Below are positions 1 to 9,052 of a stretch of 64,000 bases of DNA, piece by piece. Under the pieces are notes generated by a model that saw nothing but the letters and a program-made list of their open reading frames with translations, was not told where the DNA came from and did not search any database. A program made the position numbers and the translations under genes. This DNA is from Salinibaculum sp. SYNS191. GTDB taxonomy: Archaea; Halobacteriota; Halobacteria; Halobacteriales; Haloarculaceae. Each line of letters begins with the position of its first letter. Within the stretch, counting starts at the first letter, position 1. The stretch spans positions 3,782,001-3,846,000 of the forward strand of contig NZ_CP147838.1 of NCBI RefSeq assembly GCF_037338445.1, written 5' to 3'.

Positions 1-513
1 CACGGCGGCAGCGGCGGCGTAGGTCACGTCGCCGTCCAGCTCGCGGCCGCGACGGGTGCGACCGTCACGACGACGGCCTCGACGGGCTACCACGACCGCC
101 TCCGGGAACTGGGAGCCGACAGCGTCTTCGACTACCGACGGGACGACCTCGCGGAAGCGGTCGGGAACGCCGGTGCCCCCGACGTGATTCTGGACCACCG
201 CTTCGACGAGTACCTCCCCTTCGACGCGCGGGTCGCGGCCCAGGACGGACGCATCGCGGTCATCGGGAACCGGGACCTCCGGGCGACCCACGACAACGTC
301 CCGCGGTGTCGCGGGAAGTCCCTCTCCTTTCACCACGTGAGCATGTTCAACACGCCGGACGTCGGGGCCGTGCTAGACAGCCTCGCGACGCTGATGGCCG
401 ACGGCGACCTCGCGGCCGTCGTCGCCCGGCGGTACTCGCTGGACAACGTCGACGAGGCCCACCGCGCAGTCGTCGAGGACAGCTACCTCGGCAAGCTCGT
501 GGTCGTCCCCTGA
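1..513 (+). CDS. Zinc-type alcohol dehydrogenase / quinone oxidoreductase, C-terminal part
   Basis: The open frame runs in from the left edge, so only the last 170 residues are visible. The first visible residues form a Rossmann nucleotide loop (GGSGGVG), typical of the NAD(P)H-binding domain of medium-chain dehydrogenases and quinone oxidoreductases. A segment follows in which an adenine-pocket region (TASTGYHDRL) leads to the usual L-G-A-D phrase. The end, DEAHRAVVEDSYLGKLVVV, is the family's typical C-terminus, where the last helix precedes a G-K-[LIV]-V strand. The metal-binding and catalytic half lies outside the window, so zinc dependence and substrate cannot be judged. It ends about 80 bases before the GNAT gene. 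Confidence 0.8.
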   Translation, partial: HGGSGGVGHVAVQLAAATGATVTTTASTGYHDRLRELGADSVFDYRRDDLAEAVGNAGAPDVILDHRFDEYLPFDARVAAQDGRIAVIGNRDLRATHDNVPRCRGKSLSFHHVSMFNTPDVGAVLDSLATLMADGDLAAVVARRYSLDNVDEAHRAVVEDSYLGKLVVVP

Positions 514-590
514 GAGTCCCGTCCCACCTGTTTGTTGTATGCCACCACGTGACAAAGTAAAAGGGGGAGGGGGTCGAAGTCGCGGGCAGC

Positions 591-1334
591 ATGAGAGCCA
601 CGGACCGCCCGGAGTTCGACACGAGCGACAGGCGGCGCATCTACGAGTACATCGAACGGAACGGAGCAGTACGACCGCCGGAGCTCTCCGACGCCGACAT
701 CGTCCGGGTCTCGCCGGACCGCTTCCGACAGCTCGTCGACATCCTGAAGCGGGACGGCTATCTGGAGGAACGGGACGGACTGCTCCGCGTCGCGCTCGAC
801 GGCGGAGCCACCGAGGAGTTCGCGAGGGAGACACTCCAGTTCGAGATTCGCCCGGCCAGACAGGAGGACTTCCCCGACGTCGTCGACGTCATCCAGGCGG
901 TCACGGCCGAACGGACCTACATCGAGGCCGAGACGGTCGCGGAACAACTCGACCGCGAGGCGGCGCTCATCCGCCACAACGACCTCGAATCACGGATGTT
1001 CTTCGTGGCGACCGTCGAGGAGGAGGTCGTCGGCTGGTGTCACGTCGAGTCCCCGGAGGTGGCGAAACTCCGCCACACAGCCGAATTGACCCTCGGCATC
1101 GAGGCGGACCACCGCCGTCGGGGAATCGGCAGCCACCTGCTACACCGGGGACTCTCCTGGGCGGCCGCACACGGGTACGAGAAGGTCCACCAGTCGCTCC
1201 CGGCGACCAACGAGGCCGCCATCGAGTTCCTCCGGTCCTACGAGTGGACTGAAGAAGCGCGCCGCCGTGACCACTACAGGGTCGACGGGACGGACGTCGA
1301 CGAGGTGATGATGGCCCGGCACCTCGGGCGCTGA
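591..1334 (+). CDS. GNAT acetyltransferase with N-terminal winged-helix-like domain
   Basis: A 247-residue protein. Residues 1-70 look like a small winged helix (helices around RRRIYEYIERNG and SPDRFRQLVDILKRDGYLEE, then a short wing). Residues 84-245 are a GNAT fold: a start typical of the family (FEIRPARQEDFPDVVDVI), a strand carrying FFVATVEEEVVGWCHV, the acetyl-CoA pyrophosphate loop HRRRGIGSHLL, and a late NEAAIEFLRSYEW segment. The substrate is unknown. The N-terminal domain could bind DNA or RNA or simply be structural. It is a single gene with a weak A/T-rich element at about 553-560 upstream. Confidence 0.85.
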   Translation: MRATDRPEFDTSDRRRIYEYIERNGAVRPPELSDADIVRVSPDRFRQLVDILKRDGYLEERDGLLRVALDGGATEEFARETLQFEIRPARQEDFPDVVDVIQAVTAERTYIEAETVAEQLDREAALIRHNDLESRMFFVATVEEEVVGWCHVESPEVAKLRHTAELTLGIEADHRRRGIGSHLLHRGLSWAAAHGYEKVHQSLPATNEAAIEFLRSYEWTEEARRRDHYRVDGTDVDEVMMARHLGR

Positions 1335-1366
1335 GACGCTTCCGGGCGCGGACCGCCGGCGGCACG

Positions 1367-1373
1367 TTTTATT
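1367..1373 (+). promoter_or_regulatory. TATA box of the SDR gene
   Basis: TTTTATT is centred about 28 bases before the ATG at 1398. That is the spacing of a haloarchaeal leaderless promoter, and it argues for the ATG at 1398 over the GTG two codons earlier. Confidence 0.6.
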
Positions 1374-1397
1374 CCTGCGGCGCGCCAACGGGTGTGT

Positions 1398-2108
1398 ATG
1401 TCAGTCTCGTTCGATTTCAGCGGTGACGTCGTGCTGGTGACCGGCGTGGGCGGCGCGCTGGGAAGCGCAGTCGCGGAGGCGTTCCTGGACGCGGGCGCGA
1501 CGGTCTGCGGCGCGGACGTGGTGGAACAGGACAGCGAGGACTTCCTGCTCGCCGACCCCGACCGCATCGACTTCTACCAGGGCGATTTCACCGAGGAGGC
1601 CCAGGTCCAGGCCGCGGTGGAGAGCATCGTCGACGACCACGGCCGCCTCGACGCGCTGGCGAACATCGCGGGGACCTGGCGCGGCGGGACCCCGATACAC
1701 GAGACAGATGCGGACACCTTCGACTTCCTCTTCGACGTGAACCTCAAGACGATGTTCCTCGCGACGAAGCACGCGGTCCCGCACCTCCAGGAGTCGGGCG
1801 GTGCCGTGGTCAGCGTCTCGGCGCGCTCCTCGCTGGAGGGCGGCGAGGGCGACGGCATCTACCGCGCGACCAAGGCCGGCGTCCGACTGCTCACCGAGAC
1901 GGTCGCGGAGGAGAACGTCGGGAGCGTCCGCGCCAACGCCATCATGCCGAGCGTCATCGACACGCCGATGAACCGCGAGATGATGCCCGACGCCGACCAC
2001 GACTCGTGGGTCGACCCCGCCGACATCGCGCAGGTCGTCATGTTCCTCTCCTCCGACGCCGCGGGCGTCACGAGCGGCGCGGCGGTCCCGGTCTACGGCG
2101 AAGCCTGA
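1398..2108 (+). CDS. Short-chain dehydrogenase/reductase
   Basis: A 236-residue classical SDR. The cofactor loop is TGVGGALG (residues 14-21), the NAG-type motif appears as NIAG, and the catalytic pair is in YRATK with a preceding S-V-S-A-R-S-S segment. The C-terminus carries the usual VMFLSSDAA...G phrase. It is NAD(P)-dependent and its substrate cannot be told from the sequence. I chose the ATG at 1398 because the TATA element upstream gives a leaderless transcript there. No operon partner is close: the transporter follows after 50 bases but has its own start context. Confidence 0.88.
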   Translation: MSVSFDFSGDVVLVTGVGGALGSAVAEAFLDAGATVCGADVVEQDSEDFLLADPDRIDFYQGDFTEEAQVQAAVESIVDDHGRLDALANIAGTWRGGTPIHETDADTFDFLFDVNLKTMFLATKHAVPHLQESGGAVVSVSARSSLEGGEGDGIYRATKAGVRLLTETVAEENVGSVRANAIMPSVIDTPMNREMMPDADHDSWVDPADIAQVVMFLSSDAAGVTSGAAVPVYGEA

Positions 2109-2158
2109 CGCGGCGGAGTCGAGGGGCATATCACCCCCCATCGTAGACGTTCAGCCGC

Positions 2159-3487
2159 ATGAGTGAACGAGCGACGTGGGCGACGAGGGTGGGCTTTCTC
2201 GTCGCGGCAATCGGGAGCGCAGTGGGGCTTGGCAACATCTGGCAGTTCCCGTTCAAGACGGCCTCGAACGGGGGCGCGGTGTTCCTCGTGGTCTACCTGG
2301 TGGCCGTCGTCGGAATCGGGTTGCCTGCCCTGCTGGCAGAGTTCGTGGTCGGGCGGAAGACGAAAGCCAATGCCGTCGACGCGTTCCGGAAACTCGGCCA
2401 CCCGCGGTGGCGGGTCATCGGCGCGTTCGGCGCGTTCATCGGGTTCTGGATCGTCTCCTACTACAGCGTCGTCGGGGGCTGGGTCGGACGCTACTTCATC
2501 GGGAGCGTCACTGGCGGGTACTTCGACGCGCCGGGGCAGTACTTCGGGGCCATCGCCACCGGTCCGGAGGCGATTCTGTTCCACGGCCTCTTCATGACGG
2601 CGACGGTCACCGTCGTCGCCCTCGGCGTCAACAGCGGCATCGAGCGCGCGACGAAGGTGATGGTCCCCGGCATCGTCGTCATGATGCTCGGCCTGGCCGT
2701 CTGGGCGGCGACCCAGTCCGGTGCCGCGGCCGGCTACTCGTACTTTCTGAACCCGGACTTCAGCACGCTCCTCGCCAACGCCGGCGACGTCGTCCCCTTC
2801 GCCGTCGGGCAGGCTTTCTTCACCCTCTCGCTGGGGATGGCTATCATGATAACTTACTCGTCGTACGTCGGGGAAGACACCAGCCTGTTCGTCGACGGCG
2901 GGGTCATCGTCGTCATGAACACGCTCATCGGCGTCCTCGCGGGGCTCGTCGTGTTCCCGGTGCTGTTCGCTAACGGCATCGACCCGAACACGACGAAGGC
3001 GGAAGCAATCTTCGTCGCGATGGCCAACGCCTTCAGTCAGGTCCCGGGCGGACGACTGCTCGGGATGGTCTTCTTCGGCGTCGTCCTCATCGCGGCGCTG
3101 TCCTCCGCCATCAGTCTCATGGAGGTCGTCGTCTCCTACGCGACGGACCATTCGACCGTGTCCCGGCCCAGGCTGGCAGTCCTCACGGGGACCGTCCTCT
3201 TCGTGATGGGACTGCCGTCGGCGTGGGACACGGCCTGGCTCGGCTGGTTCGACACGCTCGCCTACAAGCTGTTCCTGCCGCTATCGGTGCTTCTGTTGCT
3301 GCTTTTCGTCGGCTGGGTGCTCGCGGACGAGGCCGTCGAACAACTCCTGCTGGGCAGCGACACCGGCTGGCTCGGCCCGGTCTGGCTCTGGACCGTCCGG
3401 ACCGTCGTCGTCCTCGCCGTGGTCGCCACGCTGGCGCTCGGCCTGGAGACGCTGCTGCTCGGCGGCGACATCGTGCCGCCGGTGTGA
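2159..3487 (+). CDS. Sodium-dependent transporter, NSS/SNF family (LeuT-type)
   Basis: A 442-residue membrane protein. The N-terminus is diagnostic of the neurotransmitter:sodium symporter family: R-V-G-F-L-V-A-A-I-G-S-A-V-G-L-G-N-I-W-Q-F-P, where the unwound part of TM1 carries substrate and Na+ ligands. About 11-12 hydrophobic segments follow, which fits short prokaryotic members. A second family region, ITYSSYVGED in the TM6-7 area, is visible near residue 240. The likely role is Na+-driven uptake of an amino acid or related amine, a sensible use of the steep Na+ gradient in a halophile. The specific substrate is not predictable. Confidence 0.9.
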   Translation: MSERATWATRVGFLVAAIGSAVGLGNIWQFPFKTASNGGAVFLVVYLVAVVGIGLPALLAEFVVGRKTKANAVDAFRKLGHPRWRVIGAFGAFIGFWIVSYYSVVGGWVGRYFIGSVTGGYFDAPGQYFGAIATGPEAILFHGLFMTATVTVVALGVNSGIERATKVMVPGIVVMMLGLAVWAATQSGAAAGYSYFLNPDFSTLLANAGDVVPFAVGQAFFTLSLGMAIMITYSSYVGEDTSLFVDGGVIVVMNTLIGVLAGLVVFPVLFANGIDPNTTKAEAIFVAMANAFSQVPGGRLLGMVFFGVVLIAALSSAISLMEVVVSYATDHSTVSRPRLAVLTGTVLFVMGLPSAWDTAWLGWFDTLAYKLFLPLSVLLLLLFVGWVLADEAVEQLLLGSDTGWLGPVWLWTVRTVVVLAVVATLALGLETLLLGGDIVPPV

Positions 3488-3840
3488 CCGACGGCGGGCC
3501 CACGCGACCGCGGTATCCACACCGACGGAGCCGGTTTCTAATCATCTTCCGTGACATTCGATTATCGTCGTAGCGCCGGGGCAACCGGTGGCCTGACCTA
3601 GACGCCTAGGTGTGTCCGACAGCGCTGCACAGGCGGACTAGCAACGGGATTTGTGGGGGTTCCCCGGACGAACGTCACGGGGGCGGACTCAGCAGGCGGC
3701 GGCGCACAGGTCCGACCCCGCCGTAGCGGTGGTCTAGCGCCGCGAATTCGACGGTTGACGAATCACCGTTTTCTGATTGCGGAATCCTTTTCCCGTGGGT
3801 GCTGTTTGTGACTCCCAATGACCGTCGGGAGGCAGTCCCA
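3488..3840. other. Intergenic region upstream of pccB
   Basis: About 350 bases without a credible gene. It contains a short inverted repeat, ACCTAG-ACGC-CTAGGT, near 3597-3612. A possible TATA-like stretch (CCTTTTCC) lies near 3786-3793, and a Shine-Dalgarno sequence GGGAGG at 3827-3832 sits eight bases before the pccB ATG. No tRNA or other RNA pattern was recognised. Confidence 0.5.
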
Positions 3841-5385
3841 ATGACGATGGAGGAGCGTATCGAGGAGTTGCGGGAACTCCGCGAGGAGGCCGAAAAGGGC
3901 GGCGGCGAGGAGCGCATCCAGGCCCAGCACGACAAGGGCAAGTTGACCGCCCGCGAGCGCATCGACTACTTCCTCGACGACGGCACCTTCACCGAGTTCG
4001 ACCAGTTCCGCACCCACCGAACCCAGAAGTTCGACATGGAGGAGTACAAGGGCGACGGCGTGGTCACGGGCTACGGCGAGGTCAACGGCCGCACCGTCTT
4101 CGTCTTCGCCCACGACTTCACCGTCTTCGGCGGGTCGCTCGGCGAAGTGTTCGCGGAGAAGGTCACCAAGGTCATGGACAAGGCCATGGAGACCGGCGCG
4201 CCCGTCATCGGCCTCAACGACTCCGCTGGTGCCCGCATTCAGGAGGGCATCGACTCGCTCGCCGGCTACGCGGAAATCTTCCACCGCAACCAGCAGGCCA
4301 GCGGCGTCATCCCGCAGATTTCGGCCATCATGGGGCCCTGCGCCGGCGGCGCGGTCTACTCGCCCGCCATCACGGACTTCATCATGATGGTCCAGGACAC
4401 GAGCCACATGTTCATCACTGGCCCGGACGTCATCGAGACGGTCACCGGTGAACAGGTCGGCTTCGACGAACTCGGCGGCGCGAACACCCACGCGTCGGAG
4501 TCCGGTGTGGCGCACTTCACCGCCGCCGACGAGGAGGAGGCGCTGGACGACATCCGCCACCTGCTCTCCTATCTCCCACAGAACAACGTCGAGGACCCGC
4601 CCCGCGTCGACCCCTGGGACGACCCACAGCGCCGCTCGGAGGCGATCGCCGACATCGTCCCCGACCAGCCACAGAAGCCCTACGACATGACCGACGTCAT
4701 CGACGAGGTGGTCGACGAGGGCTCGTTCTTCGAGGTGGCGGAGGCCTTCGCGCGGAACCTCGCCATCGGCTTCGCCCGCCTGGACGGCCACGCCATCGGC
4801 GTCGTCGCCAACCAGCCCCGCGTCAACGCCGGCACGCTCGACATCGAGGCGTCCATCAAGGGCGCACGGTTCGTCCGCTTCTGTGACGCCTTCAACATCC
4901 CCATCCTGACGTTCGTGGACGTCCCCGGGTTCATGCCCGGCACCGACCAGGAGCACAACGGCATCATCAACCACGGCGCGAAGTTGCTGTACGCCTTCTC
5001 CGAGGCGACGGTTCCGCTGATGACCGTCATCACGCGGAAAGCCTACGGCGGGGCCTACGACGTCATGGCGTCGAAACACATCGGCGCGGACGTCAACTAC
5101 GCCTGGCCCTCCGCCGAAATCGCCGTCATGGGGCCGCAGGGCGCGGTGAACGTCCTCTACAGCGACGAACTCGAAGCGGCAGAGGACGCCGACGAGCGCC
5201 GGCAGGAACTCATCGACGACTACCGCGAGCAGTTCGCCAATCCGTACACGGCCGCGGACCGCGGCTTCGTCGACGACGTGCTCGAACCGAAGGACACCCG
5301 CGCGCAACTGGTCTCCGACCTGGAGATGCTGCGCTCGAAACGCAAATCACAGCCCGACAAGAAACATGGCAACATCCCACTCTGA
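3841..5385 (+). CDS. pccB: Propionyl-/methylmalonyl-CoA carboxylase, carboxyltransferase subunit
   Basis: A 514-residue carboxyltransferase that moves CO2 from carboxybiotin to an acyl-CoA. It has both crotonase-like halves: an N-terminal half with the GARIQEG oxyanion/acyl-CoA region and [12 protein letters not shown], and a C-terminal half with [26 protein letters not shown] and [11 protein letters not shown]. The start [10 protein letters not shown] is preceded by GGGAGG at a spacing of 8, which is why I prefer it to the longer frame beginning at 3799. It overlaps pccX by 20 bases, followed by pccA and birA. The closest known system is the three-component PccBXA enzyme of haloarchaea, which makes methylmalonyl-CoA in propionate and PHBV-precursor metabolism. 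Acetyl-CoA use is also possible. Confidence 0.93.
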   Translation: MTMEERIEELRELREEAEKGGGEERIQAQHDKGKLTARERIDYFLDDGTFTEFDQFRTHRTQKFDMEEYKGDGVVTGYGEVNGRTVFVFAHDFTVFGGSLGEVFAEKVTKVMDKAMETGAPVIGLNDSAGARIQEGIDSLAGYAEIFHRNQQASGVIPQISAIMGPCAGGAVYSPAITDFIMMVQDTSHMFITGPDVIETVTGEQVGFDELGGANTHASESGVAHFTAADEEEALDDIRHLLSYLPQNNVEDPPRVDPWDDPQRRSEAIADIVPDQPQKPYDMTDVIDEVVDEGSFFEVAEAFARNLAIGFARLDGHAIGVVANQPRVNAGTLDIEASIKGARFVRFCDAFNIPILTFVDVPGFMPGTDQEHNGIINHGAKLLYAFSEATVPLMTVITRKAYGGAYDVMASKHIGADVNYAWPSAEIAVMGPQGAVNVLYSDELEAAEDADERRQELIDDYREQFANPYTAADRGFVDDVLEPKDTRAQLVSDLEMLRSKRKSQPDKKHGNIPL

Positions 5386-5674
5386 GGCCGCCGACATGCT
5401 CACGCTCGACACCGACGACGGGACGCTCGCCGTGCCGGAGACGGCCACCGTCGAGGAGGCGGCGGCCATCGCCGCAGCAATCGGGACGCACCTGCGCGAC
5501 CAGCAGGCAGCGGCGGCGGCCCTCGCCGCGCAGTCGGGCGAAGCGGAGACCTGGGACGGCAAGCGGTGGGCCTACGCCGGTCGCCTGGAGGGGCTGACCG
5601 GCCGGGGGGAGCGCGTGCCAGCGAACGCACCGACGGACGAATGGGCGGCCAGCGGACGAACGGAGCGATTCTAA
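5366..5674 (+). CDS. pccX: Small third subunit of haloarchaeal propionyl-CoA carboxylase
   Basis: A 102-residue acidic protein. It has a helical stretch ([19 protein letters not shown]) and a conserved-looking W-D-G-K-R-W segment near residue 65, ending in a basic/aromatic tail (SGRTERF). It starts inside the last codons of pccB (20-base overlap) and ends one base before the pccA start, so the three are translationally linked. In Haloferax mediterranei a small subunit at this exact position, PccX, was reported as needed for propionyl-CoA carboxylase activity. I make the call from position, size and composition, because I recognise no catalytic motif. Confidence 0.8.
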   Translation: MATSHSEAADMLTLDTDDGTLAVPETATVEEAAAIAAAIGTHLRDQQAAAAALAAQSGEAETWDGKRWAYAGRLEGLTGRGERVPANAPTDEWAASGRTERF

Positions 5675-5675
5675 C

Positions 5676-7532
5676 ATGTCTGACAACGGATTCGACAAGG
5701 TACTCGTCGCGAATCGTGGAGAGATTGCCGTGCGCGTCATGCGCGCCTGCGAAGAACTCGGTATCGACACCGTCGCTGTCTACAGCGAGGCGGACAAACA
5801 CGGCGGCCACGTCCGCTACGCCGACGAGGCCTACAACGTCGGCCCGGCGCGGGCCGCCGACTCGTATCTCGACCACGACGCCATCATCGACGCCGCACAG
5901 CGGTCCGGCGCCGACGCCATCCACCCGGGCTACGGCTTCCTCGCCGAGAACGCCACCTTCGCGGGGAAGGTCGAAGACGCCGACGGCGTCCAGTGGATCG
6001 GCCCCGCCAGCGACGCGATGGAACGGCTGGGCGAGAAGACCAAGGCCCGCCAGATAATGCAGAGCGCGGACGTGCCGATCGTCCCCGGGACGACCGACCC
6101 CGTGGAGGACCCCGAAGAAGTCGAGGCCTTCGGCGACGAATACGGCTATCCCGTCGCTATCAAGGCAGAGGGTGGCGGCGGCGGCCGCGGCATGAAGGTC
6201 GTCCACGCCGCGGACGAAGCGGCCGACCAGCTCCAGAGCGCCAAGCGCGAGGGCGAGGCATACTTCGACAACGACTCGGTGTATCTGGAGCGGTACCTGG
6301 AGAACCCGCGCCACATCGAGGTGCAGATCGTCGCGGACAGCCAGGGCAACGTCCGGCATCTGGGCGAGCGCGACTGTTCGCTGCAACGGCGCCACCAGAA
6401 GGTCATCGAGGAGGGACCGAGTCCGGCGCTGTCGGACGAACTCCGGGAGAAAATCGGCGAGGCCGCCCGCCGGGGCGTCCGCGAGGCCGACTACACCAAC
6501 GCGGGGACCGTCGAGTTCCTCGTCGAGGAGGACGAGGACCGCGAGCCGGGTGAAGTGCTGGGGCCGGACACGAACTTCTACTTCCTGGAGGTCAACACGC
6601 GCATCCAGGTCGAACACTGCGTCACCGAGGAGATCACGGGCATCGACATCGTGAAGTGGCAGATTCGCGTCGCGGAGGGCGACGAACTGGCCTTCGCCCA
6701 GGACGACGTTGAGGTCCGCGGCCACGCCATGGAGTTCCGAATCAACGCCGAGAACGCCGCTGACGACTTCGCACCCGCCACCGGCGGCTCGCTGGAGACG
6801 TACGACCCGCCGGGCGGCATCGGCGTCCGGATGGACGACGCGCTGCGACAGGGTGACGACCTGGTGACCGACTACGACTCGATGATTGCCAAGCTCATCG
6901 TCAGCGGCGAAGACCGCGAGGAGGTCATCGAGCGCGGCAAGCGTGCGCTGGCCGAGTTCGACATCGAGGGCATCGTGACGGTCATCCCGTTCCACCGGCT
7001 GATGCTCGACGACGAGCGATTCGTCACCGGCCGCCACACCACGAAGTACCTCGACAACCACCTCGACCCCGAGCGCATCGACGAGGCCCAGGAGAAGTGG
7101 GGCACCGAGACGGCGGCGCCCGCCGACGACGAGGAGGTCACAGAGCGGGAGTTCACCGTCGAGGTCAACGGCAAGCGCTTCGAGGTCGAACTCGAAGAGC
7201 GCGGTGCGCCCGCCATCGACATCGACGCCGCGGCGGCCGGTGACAGTGGCGGCACTCAGCCCCGCCCCGAGCGAGCGGGGCCGGGCGACGACAGCAGCGG
7301 TGGCGCGGCAGCGGCAGACGGCGAGCAGGTGGCCGCCGAGATGCAGGGGACGATTCTCGACGTGAACGTGGCCGAGGGCGACGAGGTGGCCGCGGGCGAC
7401 GTCCTGCTCGTGCTGGAGGCGATGAAGATGGAGAACGACGTCGTCGCGGAGTCGGGCGGCGTCGTCGAGAAAGTCGCCGTCGGCGAGGGCGACAGCGTCG
7501 ACATGGGCGACCTGCTGGTCGTCCTCGACTGA
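5676..7532 (+). CDS. pccA: Biotin carboxylase and biotin-carrier subunit (PccA/AccC type)
   Basis: A 618-residue protein that carboxylates biotin with ATP and bicarbonate. Residues 1-120 are the biotin carboxylase N-domain ([18 protein letters not shown]). The ATP-grasp domain carries the glycine-rich loop [11 protein letters not shown] and the [14 protein letters not shown]...[11 protein letters not shown] region. The C-terminal domain ends near 445. A variable acidic linker (about 490-560) leads to a biotinyl domain with EAMKMEN, in which Lys584 is the biotinylated residue. It follows pccX by one base, and its modifying enzyme BirA lies next downstream. The order B-X-A-BirA makes one coherent biotin-dependent carboxylase locus. 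Confidence 0.95.
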   Translation: MSDNGFDKVLVANRGEIAVRVMRACEELGIDTVAVYSEADKHGGHVRYADEAYNVGPARAADSYLDHDAIIDAAQRSGADAIHPGYGFLAENATFAGKVEDADGVQWIGPASDAMERLGEKTKARQIMQSADVPIVPGTTDPVEDPEEVEAFGDEYGYPVAIKAEGGGGGRGMKVVHAADEAADQLQSAKREGEAYFDNDSVYLERYLENPRHIEVQIVADSQGNVRHLGERDCSLQRRHQKVIEEGPSPALSDELREKIGEAARRGVREADYTNAGTVEFLVEEDEDREPGEVLGPDTNFYFLEVNTRIQVEHCVTEEITGIDIVKWQIRVAEGDELAFAQDDVEVRGHAMEFRINAENAADDFAPATGGSLETYDPPGGIGVRMDDALRQGDDLVTDYDSMIAKLIVSGEDREEVIERGKRALAEFDIEGIVTVIPFHRLMLDDERFVTGRHTTKYLDNHLDPERIDEAQEKWGTETAAPADDEEVTEREFTVEVNGKRFEVELEERGAPAIDIDAAAAGDSGGTQPRPERAGPGDDSSGGAAAADGEQVAAEMQGTILDVNVAEGDEVAAGDVLLVLEAMKMENDVVAESGGVVEKVAVGEGDSVDMGDLLVVLD

Positions 7533-7551
7533 CTGGCCGGACGCGCCGAAC

Positions 7552-7558
7552 TTTTATC
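7552..7558 (+). promoter_or_regulatory. TATA box of birA
   Basis: TTTTATC lies 23-29 bases before the birA ATG, which fits a leaderless transcript. birA therefore probably has its own promoter as well as any read-through from pccBXA. Confidence 0.6.
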
Positions 7559-7580
7559 CTGCAGACGCCACCTGACGCGT

Positions 7581-8519
7581 ATGAACGAGACACGTCGGGC
7601 GGTGCTTTCGGCACTGGAGACCGACACAGTGTCCGGACCGGCCCTCGCCGAGCGACTCGACGTCTCGCGGGCCGCCGTCTGGAAGCACGTCGAGGCGCTG
7701 CGCGCGGACGGCTTCGCCATCGAGAGCGGCGACGAGGGGTACGAACTGACCGGCGTCCCCGAGTTCGGCGGCGCTGCGATCGAGGTCGGACTCGACGCGC
7801 CCTTCGCAGTCGAGTACCACGACGCCATCCCGAGCACGAACGACCGGGCACGCGAACTGGCGACGGCTGGGCGTGCGGACGTGGCGGTGGTGGCCGACGA
7901 GCAGACCGGTGGCCGGGGACGGCTGGACAGGGAGTGGTCCTCGCCCAGCGGCGGCGTCTGGCTCTCGCTGGTCCTCCGGCCGGACGTGCCGCCCGCGAGC
8001 GCACCGACGTTCACGCTCGCCGCCGCCGTCGCGACGACGCGCGCGGCGCGGGAGGCCGGCGTCGACGCACACATCAAGTGGCCAAACGACGTGCTCGTGG
8101 AGACGCCCGACGGCGAGCGAAAGCTCGCCGGCATCCTCACCGAGATGGAGGGCGAGGCCGACAGGGTCTCCTGGCTCGTCGTCGGCATCGGCGTCAACGC
8201 CAACGTCGCCCCCGACGACCTGCCAGCGGACGCGGCCGGGACGAGCATCCGTGAGGTGGCCGGGGACGTCGACCGTCGGGTGTTCACCCAGCGGTTGCTG
8301 GAGGAGTTCGACGCTCTCAGGAGCGACCTCGACGGCGTCCTCCCGGCGTGGCGCGAGCACGCGGCGACGCTCGGCCAGCGCGTCCGCGTCGAGACCGGCG
8401 AGAAAGCGGTCGTCGGGGAGGCCGTCGACGTGACCGGGCCGGGAACGCTGGTCGTCGAGACGGAGTCCGGACGGCAATCGGTGACTGCGGGCGACTGCGA
8501 GCACCTGCGGCCGGAGTGA
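7581..8519 (+). CDS. birA: Biotin--[carboxylase] ligase with N-terminal HTH
   Basis: A 312-residue bifunctional-type BirA. Residues 1-60 are a winged helix (ALAERLDVSRAAVWKHVEAL). The ligase domain holds the biotinyl-AMP loop GGRGRLDREWSSP, the KWPNDV signature and a small C-terminal SH3-like domain (VRVETGEKAVVGEAVDV). It attaches biotin to the lysine of PccA encoded just upstream. The HTH suggests it can also act as a biotin-responsive repressor, as in bacteria, but no operator was identified. It has a leaderless promoter of its own. Confidence 0.93.
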   Translation: MNETRRAVLSALETDTVSGPALAERLDVSRAAVWKHVEALRADGFAIESGDEGYELTGVPEFGGAAIEVGLDAPFAVEYHDAIPSTNDRARELATAGRADVAVVADEQTGGRGRLDREWSSPSGGVWLSLVLRPDVPPASAPTFTLAAAVATTRAAREAGVDAHIKWPNDVLVETPDGERKLAGILTEMEGEADRVSWLVVGIGVNANVAPDDLPADAAGTSIREVAGDVDRRVFTQRLLEEFDALRSDLDGVLPAWREHAATLGQRVRVETGEKAVVGEAVDVTGPGTLVVETESGRQSVTAGDCEHLRPE

Positions 8520-8522
8520 GGG

Positions 8523-8975
8523 CTACATCTCGTCCAGGTCGGGCGGTTCGTCCCCGACGCGAATCGTCAGGACGGGGACCGGCGAGGAGCGGACGACGCG
8601 CTCGGCGACGCTGCCCAGCAGGAGGCGGGAGACGCCGTCGCGGCCGTGCGTCCCCATGACCACGACGTCGCAGGACGTGTCTTCCGCGTAGTGGACGATT
8701 TCCCGCGACGGCGACCCCTCGATGATGGTCGTCTCGACGTCGACGCCGTCGGCGCGCTGCTGGAGGTCCTCCATGGCCGCCTCGCCCTCCTCGCGGAGCG
8801 CCCGGTTGACGCCCTCCAGCGTGGTCTCCATGGGCACGTCCGCCAGCGAGACGGTATCCACCACGTACAGGCCGTGTACCGTCGCATCGTGGGTCTCGGC
8901 GAGTGATACCGCGTGGTCGACGACGCTCGACATGCCAGGGGAGCCGTCCGTCGGGAGGAGGATATCGTCGTACAT
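8523..8975 (-). CDS. Universal stress protein, UspA family
   Basis: A 150-residue single Usp domain that begins MYDDILLPTDGSPG. It carries the ATP-binding motif G-x2-G-x9-G-S in GTHGRDGVSRLLLGSVAERVV, and ends in the usual SSPVPVLTIR strand. It is therefore of the nucleotide-binding type. I took the start at 8975 because the family begins right there; an in-frame ATG five codons earlier adds nothing conserved. It is convergent with birA, with only 3 bases between the stop codons. Confidence 0.9.
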   Translation of the reverse strand: MYDDILLPTDGSPGMSSVVDHAVSLAETHDATVHGLYVVDTVSLADVPMETTLEGVNRALREEGEAAMEDLQQRADGVDVETTIIEGSPSREIVHYAEDTSCDVVVMGTHGRDGVSRLLLGSVAERVVRSSPVPVLTIRVGDEPPDLDEM

Positions 8976-9052
8976 ATGCGAGAGTATCACACGGTCGCAC
9001 TTAGAACCCGGCCCCTGGCGCGGTCCGGATACCGCCGCCGCCGCCAGCGCGG

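Noticed and set aside
3488..3840. tRNA or riboswitch before pccB
   Set aside because: No cloverleaf, no T-loop GTTC-type motif and no known riboswitch core could be drawn; only a 6-bp inverted repeat is visible.
3763..7061. Long minus-strand frames over pccB and pccA
   Set aside because: Shadows of strongly conserved plus-strand genes, V/D/R/H-rich low-information sequence without motifs.
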